Shown here piece by piece: positions 1 through 10,639 of a stretch of DNA of 64,000 nt. How positions within the stretch are numbered: the stretch's first letter is position 1; each line of letters opens with the position of its first letter. Under the pieces are notes generated by a model. It ran no database searches and was not told the origin of the DNA. It was given only the letters and a program-made list of their open reading frames with translations. Made by a program: the position numbers and the translations under genes. This DNA comes from Neckera pumila (Eukaryota > Streptophyta > Bryopsida > Hypnales > Neckeraceae), in the NCBI GenBank assembly GCA_963969595.1, contig OZ018408.1, forward strand, positions 52,639,022 to 52,703,021, written 5' to 3'.

Positions 1-224
1 ATTTTTTGTAATGTTTTTTTGTTGCCTTCTCTCCCATGTTTTGAGTTTATTTGGGCATAACTTTGTTCTGGAATATAGACTGAAAAAAATATTATATTCC
101 CATGAAGCTAGTCAATTTTTCTATCTTCAAAAAAATTTGAAAAAATCAAGACAAAAATTCACCTATAGGTATCTGCCCAAAATCCCATTTGTCCCTTGAA
201 GGGACAATGGGCCTTTAGGATTTA
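1..224 (-). repeat. TTAA-family element, subfamily B, truncated by the window edge
   Basis: The stretch is the reverse complement of the left parts of the copies at 22,643 and 55,927: the same order of conserved blocks (a polypyrimidine block, a GCCCAAATAA-like block, then the GGGACAATGG block) appears inverted. It ends in a degenerate terminal motif, CCTTTAGGATTTAA, where better copies have CCTTTAGGGGTTAA. The other end lies outside the window. It is non-coding. The 62-codon open frame here has no recognisable protein features. Confidence 0.6.
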
Positions 225-733
225 AGCCAAACACACATAGAAAGACTTCCAAGGCGCCCCTTAGTAATAACAATCGTCATCTATATCTATTTTCTTAACA
301 AATCCAAATGTAGACATCTTTTAGTTAACATGTTCAAGCACATCTTTCTAAAATTTTAGTAAATATTCCAAAATTGCAAGCTCAATGTACTTAAACTTCT
401 AAATGTAGGCTTTTCTATTTCCACAGTTGCTATTATGTGAGCCTAGAATGATGAAAACATGAGCTTAGAAGAATATAGACACTTATAACATATAGGTGTC
501 TATATTATAGAATCTTTCCATGATTATAGGATACCTATGTTATAGATATCTATATTATAGGTATTTATACTAAAAGCACCTTTAATGATTGTAGGATATC
601 TACTAATATATATGCTCAAGGCTCATAGGCTTAGCATCCTCACATGCTAGTGTTCTTTCTAACCCTTCCAAATGGTGAAGTTTTGTCTTTCAACATTTTT
701 AGAAAAAAAGCATATGTCCCATAATTTGTATTT
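225..733. other. AT-rich intergenic sequence, no gene seen
   Basis: AT-rich sequence with short degenerate repeats of a TATAGGTATCTATATTATAG-like motif around 480-600. No coding or RNA gene was recognised. Confidence 0.6.
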
Positions 734-1163
734 CACTATAAGAAACCCGTGTTTTTTTTTATCCTTGGATTCTGCATGCTGATGTCCCGACTGGTGTCTT
801 GAAATGTCTACGTGGACGTCCAAAAAATTGCATTGCTCAACACTCGGGTTTAACATCAAGTTTGACGTCGGACATCAACATGCTGGGGGACCGGATGTCC
901 CAAAAAAATGGGTCAACGGGGTCCTCAAAGGCCGCCATGTGGCTGCCACCTAAGCGCCACATATGCACGGGCAGCCACGTAGGAAACTTTTTCATCCATT
1001 TTTGACCATGACGTGGCATTTGAGGTGGCATGTGATGCGGCGGCAGGAAAAGTGATGTGGCATCTAGCAAGGATGACGTGGCATGCCACGTCAACATATT
1101 TTTTTGTTGTCTAAGAATTTTCTTACTATCTTTAAAGACGTCAACATAGAGATCTATACGTTT

Positions 1164-1275
1164 TCTGAAACATCAACTTAGATGTCCAGACGTTTTCATA
1201 GACATATTTTGAAACATCACCTTAGATGTCCAGACGTTTTCATAGACATATTTTGAAACATCACCTTAGACGCCC
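1164..1275. repeat. About 44-bp tandem repeat inside the CACTA element
   Basis: The block containing ATGTCCAGACGTTTTCATAG followed by ACATATTTTGAAACATCACC is repeated about 44 bp apart, with a third, partial unit. It carries the GACGT/ATGTCC motifs seen throughout the element ends. Confidence 0.7.
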
Positions 1276-1605
1276 AAATCTCTTGTGACATTAATGTAAA
1301 CATCTACTTTTCATCATGAATACCTCTGGCAATGTTTGGTATGATCTAGGAGAACAAAATGATGTCACATTAAACACTCATGGAATTAAATAGACTATTC
1401 AGAATGATGTTAATATGGACAGTCTCACATGTTTCATATGATGTTCCTCATGCATGTCATAATGTCCAATATAACATGTCATACACAATACACCATACAT
1501 TATACATCATATACCATACATAATACGCCGTACAAAATACATCATAATTGGCAATTATATCACATGGCTTCAAAAGCCCCTTGATGTGAGTTTATGGAGG
1601 GAAAA

Positions 1606-2208
1606 AGACGAGCTCTTTATACAAGTGGAGTGGTAGAAGGGAAGACAAACTATATGGGACATTGAAAACACTAGATTTAAATTTTGGTGGAGCAGCACAC
1701 AGACGTCCAGTAAGATGTTTTTTGCATGTCTCAAAGGCCGCTCTGATGACCTCTCTATAGATGTTATACCAATTGTGACTATGTTTCTTAAAACATCTAG
1801 AAGTCTATAAAAACATACAAGAAAACATTTCAACGTTTTATAAGATGTCTTTAGTGACATCTCTACGTCTATTTAGACATCTCCAATACAAGTGTAGAAA
1901 ACGCAAAGATGGGCTCTTTATACAAGTGGAGTGGTAGAGGGGAAGACAAACTATATGGAACATTGAAAACACTGGATTTAAATTTTGATAGAGTAGCATA
2001 CAAACGTCCAACAGGATTTTTTTGGTATGTTTCAAAGGCCGCTCTAATGATGTCTCTATAGACGTTATATCAATTGTGACTATGTTTCCTAAAACATCTA
2101 GAAGTCTATAAGAATGTCCAAGAAAACATCTGAACGCTTTATAAAATGTCTCCAGTGACATCTCTACGTCTACTTAGACATCTCCAAAATAAGTGTAGAA
2201 AACACAAA
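1606..2208. repeat. Two-copy tandem duplication (about 301 bp each) inside the CACTA element
   Basis: 1,606-1,906 and 1,907-2,208 are near-copies: GCTCTTTATACAAGTGGAGT begins at 1612 and again at 1913. Both copies continue through the same GGGAAGACAAACTATATGG-type sequence. It looks like an internal expansion of the transposon body, not a gene duplication. Confidence 0.75.
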
Positions 2209-2222
2209 GAGACAGACCCGCT

Positions 2223-2250
2223 ATGCTGATGTGGCATGCCACATCAGCAT
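2223..2250. repeat. Perfect 28-bp palindrome
   Basis: ATGCTGATGTGGCA is followed directly by its reverse complement TGCCACATCAGCAT. It sits in the right subterminal region of the CACTA element, which contains several more GTGGCATGCCAC-type palindromes, and may form a hairpin or bind a dimeric protein. Confidence 0.85.
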
Positions 2251-2699
2251 AATTTTATGCCACGTCAACTAATTTACAGGTGGCATGCCACGTCATATGT
2301 CACGTCATCTTATTTTCTCCAAAGGCTGTCCAATCCCTTTTTTTAAACCTGGGTTAGACTTTTATCCAAGGAAAAAGTGATTTTCAAAAAATTACCCTCC
2401 TTGAAATTTTTCCCCCAAAGTTGACGTGGCCATCCATGTTTTTGTGGACGCCTTGTTGGACATCAGTGAGTCCTTAAAAATGTCATCAAAAATCTCAATG
2501 TCTTCGGTAACACCAATTGATTCCATTCAAATTTTCCGCAATCATTTGGAACATCCTTGGAAATTTACCCTAAATTGCAATCCTCTTCTTTAACGTCTTA
2601 ATGTCTCAGCGGACATAGTATGTTAGGCCTTAAACATTGCATGTTTTGGGCAGACATAAAAAAAACACGGGTTTCTTATAGTGTTTTTTAGTCAATGTG

Positions 2700-3320
2700 T
2701 TGAAAAATGTATTTGAAAATATATGTAAAAAAATTTAAACTCCAAAAGTTTCATATTCAACTTTAAAAAATTATAAAGTGGAAGATGGTACTAGATGAAT
2801 GATAAACAAAATTGATAATAACTATTATAAGAAAGTCAAAATTGACAATTCCAATAGTAAATTATTTTGAATCAACATTAGTATCCCGTATTTTTGTTTT
2901 TATTTGAAAATTTTCAAAATTGAATTAAAAAACATCTTTGTTTGTTTTTTCTACCTTCATTGTCCGCAAAATAAAACTCTTTATAACTTACACTTCAATA
3001 TTCAGAATTGAATGATTCAAGTTTATTTGAGTAAATATCAATATATATATATGTTATTTAATAAGATCAATTAATTAATTAGGTTTCGAATATATTGATA
3101 GTTGTCTCTTTTTTACATTGAAATTTAAAAAAGAAATTTAAACTTTTGCAATATATATTATAATGACCTTAAACAAACCTTTACACAAAGAATTGGATGA
3201 TTAGCATCCATTCTAAAAAATTTATGCAAAAATTATACTACGTAGATTATCAAGTCAACAGAGCTTGCACGAGTCATTTTAAAATCCAAAGTTGGCTCCT
3301 TTGGTCCTTTCAGGGGTTAA
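2700..3320. repeat. Decayed TTAA-family element, right end recognisable
   Basis: The right end, GGTCCTTTCAGGGGTTAA, finishes at 3320 and matches the family terminus. Internal blocks around 2,990-3,060 (a GAATGATTCAAG-like block, then an AT repeat) resemble the corresponding part of the copy at 3,611-4,544. The left boundary is not clear. Confidence 0.45.
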
Positions 3321-3366
3321 TTGTAAGTAGATTGTTTTGGTATGCATGTCAAATATATTCCTGCCT

Positions 3367-3614
3367 TTAACCCTTGAGTGCCCCATCGCTTCAAATATGG
3401 CCTCTCCAAATTGAAAAAAATCTTTGTTTGACTATTATAATCCTTTCAACAGTACGATCAAAGGACACGTCCTTTTCCCTCTAGCTCTGAGCTTGTCTCT
3501 ACTACCAATCGGTCAGTTAATGTATGTGAATTTCTTTTTAGATGATGGTTTGATTGGAATGAATTGAGAAGGGTGTGGATTTTAGTAAACATGAGCTGAG
3601 CGCTTAGGGGTTAA
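3367..3614. repeat. Short TTAA-flanked element
   Basis: The segment begins TTAACCCTTGAGTGCCCC and ends CGCTTAGGGGTTAA, giving TTAA plus CCC-type inverted ends like the larger family but only 248 bp. Its right TTAA (3611-3614) is shared with the next element. It is probably a deletion derivative; it has no coding content. Confidence 0.45.
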
Positions 3615-4544
3615 TCCCTAAAATTTCATGACTATGTAATCACCAAAAACGCTCCAAAGCTGCCATTTCTAATACAACTACCAAATTTTTGGAAAAAAAC
3701 AATTTTTGACACATGTAACCATAGGATCTTGTAGTATGATATTTTGAAAACATGTGGTGAAAATTTCAGAAAATTACACCGTGTGGATCAAAAGATATAA
3801 GCATTCAAAGTCTTGAAAACCATTTTTTCAATCCTGCGAAAAACCGGGCAGCTGCACTTTGCAAGCTCACTTTTCAATGAAAAAATGCCGATAAAGGAGG
3901 TGCTTCTTTAAACTTAGTTTCCTAAACAAGTTGTCTATATGCTTGAAAAATTTCACATCATTTGGAATTGTACAACATATAGGAAAAAAATAGTAAGTAG
4001 AATGAAGTAGAAAATGATACAAAATACTAAATCGTTAAAAATTTAATCATGGAATTAAAAAATGCCAATCCCAACGGTTGTAATGTTGTAATAATAAATC
4101 TACATCCTAGGATTTTATTTTTTTCCAAAATTATTGAAAATTGAATTAAATAAACAACTTTAAAGTTTTTTTTAGAGTAGAAAATCCGTAACTGCCCGCA
4201 ATTCAAAAACCCTCATAACTTTTGACTCATTGATTGAAATGGAATGATTCAAAGCTTTTTAAATATATATATAAATGTAGAGAACCAATTTCAAAAAAAC
4301 TATTCTAAAAAAAATGATTTTTTCTGATCTGCCCAAACTGCCCAATTACAAAAAAAAGTAACATATTAGGTCACAACTTTTGATTTGTATTTTGAAATGT
4401 CATGAAACTTGGTACACATGAAGATATTCCTCGCCCCCACCTTCTATTAAAATTTCAGCCTCAAGTATGGATATCTCTAGTCACACGTACCTACCCAAAA
4501 TTTCTATATGGCCAAAAAACGCATGTTGGTCCTTTAGGGGTTAA
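3611..4544. mobile_element. TTAA-family MITE-like element, subfamily A
   Basis: The 934-bp unit has ends TTAATCCCTAAAATTTC and TTGGTCCTTTAGGGGTTAA and no open frame of note. It matches the unit at 23,859-24,786 along its whole length; for example, GCAGCTGCACTTTGCAAGCT and AAAATGCCGATAAAGGAGGT are present in both. Both ends carry TTAA, the target preferred by piggyBac-type transposases, followed by CCC. The assignment to piggyBac is inference from ends only; no transposase is present. Confidence 0.75.
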
Positions 4545-4632
4545 TATCTTAATTCCTCATTAGTTCTTTACAATCCATACTTTTGGGAGTTTGATTCTCT
4601 ATGACAATCTTGTCATTGTCATATGACATTTA

Positions 4633-4735
4633 TATGACTTTCCTTGCAATACTATACTCAATGTGACTTTCATTGCAATACTATACTCAATGTGACTTTC
4701 ATTGCAATACTATACTCAATGTGACTTTCATAAAT
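4633..4735. repeat. 29-bp tandem repeat, about three units
   Basis: TGTGACTTTCATTGCAATAC followed by TATACTCAA repeats head to tail about three times, with the first unit slightly diverged. It lies between the TTAA element and the ASCH gene promoter. Confidence 0.85.
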
Positions 4736-5273
4736 TTTGGTATATTTTAAACATTACTCTACAGTTTCAAAAGTATTGCAAATTTAGAATTCTTTTTGAA
4801 CATTTTGAGTATTTGAATTTTTGAAATTTAATTAAATTTAAGACAAGGTTCTCGTAGCATCCTACAACTTTCATAAAATTACTCAACTTTTAGAAAGTTA
4901 CTAAAATTTCATATCATTATGAACTTCGTATGAAAGTCGCATTGATGTCTCCGGTCTGTACAGTATGGTATTGTACTGTACTGTATTGAAGTTCATACCG
5001 TCGTTCATACATCCAAAGTCACATGAATGATTCCGTAGTACAGTGAGTACTGAGTACGTTAAGTACTGTATGCCAACTGAATGCCAACTGAAGGGAATTC
5101 GGATGAGCTTGGAAGTTCACGTTGGTGTTGGCAAGCTGCTGCGTCCGTCCTGCTCTTCTGCTCTTCTGCAATTTCCTACGAGAGAAAAGAGGAACAGGAA
5201 GAGGAGCACAAGTATCCCCAGGCAGCTCGCTGCAAGTTAAATTACTACGTGTTGATGACCACAGTGGCCCACT
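4736..5273. other. Intergenic sequence upstream of the ASCH gene
   Basis: AT-rich sequence that turns GC-rich near 5,080. Around 4,955-5,065 there is a cluster of short GTACTGTA/GTACTGAGTACG motifs that can fold back on each other. The proximal 200 bp are a probable promoter/5' UTR for the + strand ASCH gene, but no clear TATA box was seen. Confidence 0.4.
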
Positions 5274-8200
5274 ATGGACGCGGCAGTCATGGAGGCTCAT
5301 CCCCCCCGGGCTTGTGATCCGTTGCCGTGCCTCACCGCTCTCTGCCTCTCGCTGGTAAAGCTTTCAGGGGCCCTCATTCTGCCCTCTCCATTCTGTCAAG
5401 GGCTGTTGCTGCGCCCGCGCCCGCACCTAACTGGAAGTGCGGAGGCCAGAAACGACGCTAGCGCTGTACCTGGTGAGCTTGAGCAATTCGATCCCTCGTC
5501 TATTGCATTCGTGACAGACATCCTCCTGCAAGGTACACAAACGTGAAATCTGTCTGTCTGTCTGTCTGTGTTCTTGAAGTTCAGTTTCTCCTGGTGAATT
5601 TGCTATCTGTGCCGTGACGGACACAAGTGCGCGTCACGCCGTGAACGAGTAATTAGGGTTTCTGGTGAAAATCCGGGAGATGCTAGCGATTTCAATCTCC
5701 CTCTGCGATAGGCATTGTACGCTTGAAGGGTAAATAAATAAATGCTGTTGGTTTCGCGATGTGGGGTTCTGGAAATCGGATGCAGTAGCATGCTTCGATG
5801 GACGATTCGACTGTTTTGCCGAGAGTGTCAACCGTGTTTCCTCTTTGGGATCAGATGGCATTTCGAATTCAATCATCGAGGGGTTGCCCATGCATCCCTT
5901 GTACGCGCATCTAGCTGCGGCCCTGTACAGGTGGATCCGTGGAGGTCACTTTCCACGCAATTTGGCGCCCATTGCCGGAATCAACGAGGACGAGTCTTGG
6001 AAAGCCTGCTTGAATGAGTGGACTGACAGAGTCGTTACTCAGGGCTCTGCTCTCCTTCAGGTGATTGACTCGCCACCCCGAGGTCTCATAAGCTGAGTTC
6101 CAGTCGAGCCAGGCAATGGAATGTTCTCTGGACACCATCTGATCCAAGTCGTCTAGCAATGATTGATTCTTTGCATCTGCCGTGTTACTCGATTCTTGAT
6201 CCTTGTTGAGACTTTTGTTGTGTGCAGTTGTTTCAAGGAATCGCGTTTCAGGTTAATGTGCAAGAGCCCTACTCTTCTCTTCTTAAAGGTGAGTCTCTGG
6301 CTTGCCCTACTCGTCACGGTTGCAGAGCTCCTGACCGAAAATCTTCAAGTTCTCAATTGAAGTGTCGAGCCTATCAAGAGTGTAGAAGGGGCAATGCGGA
6401 TGACTGCTGCTACTGCTGCTGAAATGATGCCTTTTGACAAGACACCGGGAACTTAATGTGGCTGCAGATGGGCACAAAGTTGTGGAAGGTCGTTGTGCAA
6501 CGGACTCATACAGGAGGTATGAGGCTCTTCCACGTTATGCCGCCGCGGTTGACCTAGGCTTACATTTTCACTGTGAACTATCACACTGGGATTAGCACTA
6601 TAGCGTGATTTTGATGTAGATATTCTGCATTCTGCAGCTTGCGCTGTGGTGATTTGCTTTTAGTGAACGAGAGCTTTCTCCTCCAAATCAAGGTCTTGAA
6701 CTTCACGCTCCTCGGACATTCCAACTCCTTCAAACATGCGTGGTTCACGTGTGCTCTTTTCTTTCGATTTGAGCTACTGTCTCCCTCTTGTTCCTCACTA
6801 CCTGAAAGTCGTTCAACCTTATTGTTCAAGAGGGCTGCTTTGGTTGCTCGCCTCGCTTTCTACTATGTCCGTATTGATTTAGAGGTCGCAGAGCAATGAT
6901 ATTGTCATAACTTATATCGTCGTATAGTGATCCGAAGATCTTGTATTTGTAAAGATCACGCCGACTGCACAATGAAGTTAGTGCTTCACAGTCTTGGTAG
7001 TACCTGCTTGTGTTTTTTTACAGGAAGTTTGCTGGTATCCAACTTTCCAAGCCATGATCGAGGCAGAAGGTCTGCCTAAAGTTCTACCTGGAGTTGACTC
7101 CATCAGTGAAGGTAGTATGTCCTACTAAACTTATCCAACAAACTCTTCAACGTCACTAGAAGCACTGATCTACTGTTTGACCGTACTGTACCTCTGTCAT
7201 ATTTGTAACGCAGTGTACCAATACTCCGATGATGGATCCATCAGGAAATAACACCCGTTCCTCATTTAATTGATGACGGACTGCCAGGCAGTAGCATCCT
7301 GGATTAAGTCGTCATTTTCAGTTGTGAAGGAGGATGCCTTTTAGTAAATGTTGATGCTTTCTGTCTCTGTACGACCTGTTCATGGTCCTTGTGGCAGGCG
7401 TGAAGGTTTACAGAAAATTTTACACAGAGGCTAAGGAGCACGCAAACGGAGTCTTAGGTATTCATGTGGTTCGTCCTGCGCAGAAAGATCCAATTGACCT
7501 CTTATCTGACATCCTTAATGTGAGCCTCCTTCCCTCGTCTCTTTCAAACACCAAATCTGAGAGACTACCGACTTATCCTCTTCGATCTGAGATTATCTCC
7601 TTGTTCGAGCCTATAGATTATATGGACTCATTGTCATTTTTTGGGTGTGGTATATTTGTCTCACCCATGCTGGTGTTGCAGGCTCTTGGAATAGATGGAG
7701 TAAGAGCCTTACTAGGCATGCGAACTACAATGGGTACTGTTAAAGAAGCGCTGCCACCCCCTAAGTCACTCCTCGTGGACTCATTCTCAGCCCTGCAAAA
7801 TCCAGATGTAAGTTTTTGGTTATGTCGTATCATTATCACTCCTGATTCTTGCAAGTATTAAAACGAAAGGCACGTCAGACGGCACTCAAGAATTCTTCGC
7901 TCCTAAACCGTATTCATATTGTACTTTACGTCAGATTAGAAGAAATTTACTCTCTTTAGCTTGAAGGAAAACTCCATTTGGGTGCGGCATGTGGATTAGG
8001 CGATTGGAACAATTTTGCTAGTGATCTTTAACACATGGGAGCAACGTTTGTGTTGGTCAAGTTGAAAAAGGAAATTTGGGAGGGTTGGAGGTTGCAGGCT
8101 GCCGGATAACTGTGGGGGCGCGAGCGCTTGCGAAGCATGCGCCACGGAGCCTCGATGGTTGGTGGGGAAGTATGACTGGGACGGGTATGTCCTATTGACT

Positions 8201-8955
8201 GTCTTGGAACGATACTACAGTAGAACCTCTCTTAGTGCATATATGCACTAAGAGAGGTCGTGATATTTGTGAACAGTAGTTGCAGGCCCCATAGTGAGAG
8301 GCCACGTTAGCCAAAGTTCTGACAGAACCTCTCTTACTGCATGAACCTCTCTTAGTGCATAATCCCCGCACTATGCACTAAGAGAGGTTCTACTGTATCC
8401 ATACAGTTCATGTCGCGTATATCTATTGTTGTATGCGGACCATCCTTTAAGTTGGTTTGTTCATTGTAAACGTTCTAATTTCAAAACTTCCAACACGTGC
8501 TCTCTCTTTGAATACGCGCAGAAGCTGAAAAGAACAAGCTCGCTGAAAGCACATTACATCACCTGATGACCCACGCAGTGTGGATGAATATTCACTTGGC
8601 TCCCATCCCTTTATTTGAGATACGAGTTTCGGATGGCTATGGTGCACGCTGGCTGGCTGATGGGAGTCAGGTACTTGTCTTGGCGTCCATTTTGAAAGGA
8701 TCCAGTTGTGCAAGAAGTGGATAGGGAGCTAGAGGCATTGTAATACTGAGGCAAGCTCTCTTTGGTCGGGCCTTGTCTGGACAAGTCACTAGCATCGCTA
8801 AGAAGGCTGTTATGATTTAATGGCATGCATTCAAGTGCTATATGAATTAAGGACAATTATAGGTACTAACAGCTCTTGGTGTTGCTGGCTTACAGTTCCG
8901 CGGATTTCTAGAGCCTCCCATGGACGAAGGGTACAAGAAGAAATGGAGGCACTGA
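5274..8955 (+). CDS. ASCH-domain protein (putative RNA-binding), 11 exons
   Basis: Exons by eye: 5274-5532, 5786-6060, 6228-6288, 6468-6516, 6638-6692, 7024-7111, 7398-7519, 7682-7807, 8091-8184, 8522-8670, 8896-8955. All introns are GT-AG, the frame stays open throughout (1,338 nt, 445 aa) and every phase matches. Exons 3-5 encode the ASCH signature, a G-K-x-x-E-x-R motif (DGHKVVEGRC) followed by CGDLLLVN. Later exons carry YPTFQAMIEAEGLPKVLPG, KVYRKFYTEAKE and GARALAKHA, and the C-terminus is DGYGARW...GFLEPPMDEGYKKKWRH, all typical of the plant ASCH family. ASCH folds are PUA-like and thought to bind RNA in coactivator or translation contexts; the plant member's role is not well defined. 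The first exon is least certain: it begins at the ATG at 5274 and is low in conservation. Exon 9 uses the acceptor GGAG at 8090, chosen because the nearby alternative breaks the frame. A pogo-like MITE sits in intron 9. Confidence 0.85.
5551..5571. repeat. (CTGT)n microsatellite in intron 1 of the ASCH gene
   Basis: About five uninterrupted CTGT units follow the donor site at 5533. Confidence 0.8.
8218..8395. mobile_element. Pogo-like (Emigrant-type) MITE in an ASCH intron
   Basis: The 178-bp element has TIRs CAGTAGAACCTCTCTTAGTG and the inverse CACTAAGAGAGGTTCTACTG, flanked by TA on both sides (8216-8217 and 8396-8397). The CAGTARAACCTC start and the TA target are those of pogo/Emigrant elements of plants. 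The left part contains a near-perfect internal palindrome (CCTCTCTTAGTGCATAT and its inverse), and a further direct copy of the terminal motif lies at 8,343. It is wholly inside intron 9 and does not touch the splice sites. Confidence 0.85.
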
Positions 8956-10639
8956 AGTTGGACGTCCATGAGGCCGTAATGTATGGTCAAAACTCAGGCA
9001 GGCTTGCTCGTGTTCTCCTGGTAGTTGATTTGTCGTTCGCAATGTGCAGTTACAGGGTCTCACACGCGTAGGACTTTCTTGGAAATCCCATATCAGTGTG
9101 CAGTACATTTCTCCGATGAACCTATAAGGAAATGTTAAGTGTTTCCCATGAGTTTGAGGAGGAGCTGCCAGTGTAGTAGCATCATTTTGGTGTATTGTGT
9201 GTCATTGGCTAGAATGGGCTCCCGTCCTAATTCAATGAAAAAAGATCGACCGAGTTTGCTCGATGCTTCAAATACGAGACTGGTATTGTGTAATGTTTAA
9301 ACATTGATATCTTTGGAACCCAGAAATTTCTCGTGCCTGCTGTAACATGCTAAAACTGGTGCAGTAGATAGGAGAATGCACAGCATAGCGATGTATTATC
9401 CAAGAATTAAACATGAGGACTCAGGGACGAGAATGTCAGTCATGGGAGGAAGAGGGAAAAGAAACTAAGGTTAGGAAGGGGACCGAAGCAGCCAGAGTCG
9501 AAAGCGAAGTGAAAGCAAATTTCAAAGCACGCAAATACGTAACAGGGGCATTCGAAGAGAGGAGAGGAGAGGAGAGGGGATCCATTCTGAGAGGGAGGAG
9601 AGGAGATCCCCTAGCTGTTTATTGCGTTGCATAGGATGCAGAAACAGCAGCAGCCGCACAGCTGTCCAGAGGGTATATATAACCAAAGGGAGCCAGCCAG
9701 CACACAGAAATGCTTCTGCAGCAGTTCCTGGAAGACGGCATGTGCACGGCCTGGATGGACGACACAGCAGCAGACGCAACGCGGTCGCTCCTTCCTTCCG
9801 TCGAAAGCTGCCTGGCTTCTGAGTTGCTCCGTCTAAGTTATAAGTTACGCTTCACCACCATGGCTGTCGACAGGACCGGGTGGTCTGGGTCCACTCGTTT
9901 AAGGTCGGACTCTCCCTCCCTCCTCCCGTCCCAGCAAGTAAACTGAAGCCGGAACTCCTGAAGGTATTTGGCAAGCTGCCGGCGTGCGACATACCGACCT
10001 ACCTGGCATCTTCTCCCAGGGAATATTGATCCGCCTTTCGATCGTCCAATTCTGATAGCTGCACTGAGTTGCTATGCTAATACTATAACTTATATTATAC
10101 TATTAGAATACTGAGACGCCCTTAACAACTGGACTGGCGCCGAGGTGGCCTCACCCACAGACCAGTAAGCTTAACTTAGTTTACAGAACAGAGAACTTGG
10201 TCCCCTCCGACCTTCCCCGGAGTCCCTCCTGACGCCCACGGTTAAGTGGGTGTTGGTTGCCTAAGTGGCCGCTCGCTGTGTTTCTGCTTTGCTCTTCCCC
10301 AGACACTAACCTCACTTCACTTAAGGTAGTGTCGTCAGTTTTGGGTCCGCTGCTGCTGCTGCTGCCGCCGCTGTTTTTTCCGTCTTTGTGTTTCTTTGCT
10401 GCTGCCTTTGGGGATGTTCAATTTGCCCTGCCCCCTCCCGTCGCTTCCCTGTTCCTGTGTTGGTTGTATCGCTTGACTGCGGGTTGTCGTGCCCATCGTC
10501 ATCGTTGCGTTCTGGCGCTGTGAGCGCCCGCGCTTGCTCTGCTTGCTTGCTTATTGTAGCGTTGCGCCGCCCCCCGCAACCCAGGGTTGTGTGGGTTTGG
10601 CCGCACGCGAGGCCCTCTCGTCGCCACGCGGGGGTGGCG
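8956..10639. other. Intergenic region between the ASCH gene and SEC23; SEC23 leader
   Basis: The ASCH 3' UTR probably occupies the first few hundred bases. From about 9,560 there are GAGAG-rich runs, then a good TATA box at 9,674 and increasingly GC-rich sequence up to the SEC23 ATG. Open frames at 9,413-9,946 and 10,257-10,523 show no conserved motif. A SEC23 5' UTR, possibly with an intron, is the simplest content. Confidence 0.4.
9674..9682 (+). promoter_or_regulatory. Candidate TATA box
   Basis: The motif TATATATAA lies in the context GGGTATATATAACC. It is 966 bp upstream of the SEC23 ATG, so if functional it implies a long or intron-containing leader, or a separate small transcript starting near 9,705. 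Confidence 0.4.

Larger units (their letters stand above)
734..2683. mobile_element. Non-autonomous CACTA (En/Spm-like) DNA transposon
   Basis: The 1,950-bp element starts CACTATAAGAAACCCGTG at 734 and ends with the exact inverse, CACGGGTTTCTTATAGTG, at 2683. The inverted match continues into a T/A run, giving about 26 bp of TIR. It is flanked by a 3-bp direct repeat, TTT (731-733 and 2684-2686), the duplication length expected for CACTA elements. Subterminal regions are full of short GACGTCCA/ATGTCCAGACG-like motifs in both orientations, as is common in this superfamily. No transposase is visible. The open frames at 837-1,097, 1,570-1,860 and 1,838-2,161 are repeat-derived and are not called as genes. 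Confidence 0.85.

Noticed and set aside
837..2161. Minus-strand frames with similar peptides (MSLxTxYKxxxCFL) as a duplicated gene
   Set aside because: They arise from the 301-bp duplication inside the CACTA element and have no protein features.
5900..6060. HPLYAHLAAA read as the start of a KNOX domain
   Set aside because: The following residues do not match KNOX, and the downstream exons clearly form the ASCH-family protein.
9710..9946. Frame MLLQQFLEDGMCTAWMDDT as a separate gene just after a TATA box
   Set aside because: No conserved motif and the region is a likely SEC23 leader; kept only as a candidate TATA note.
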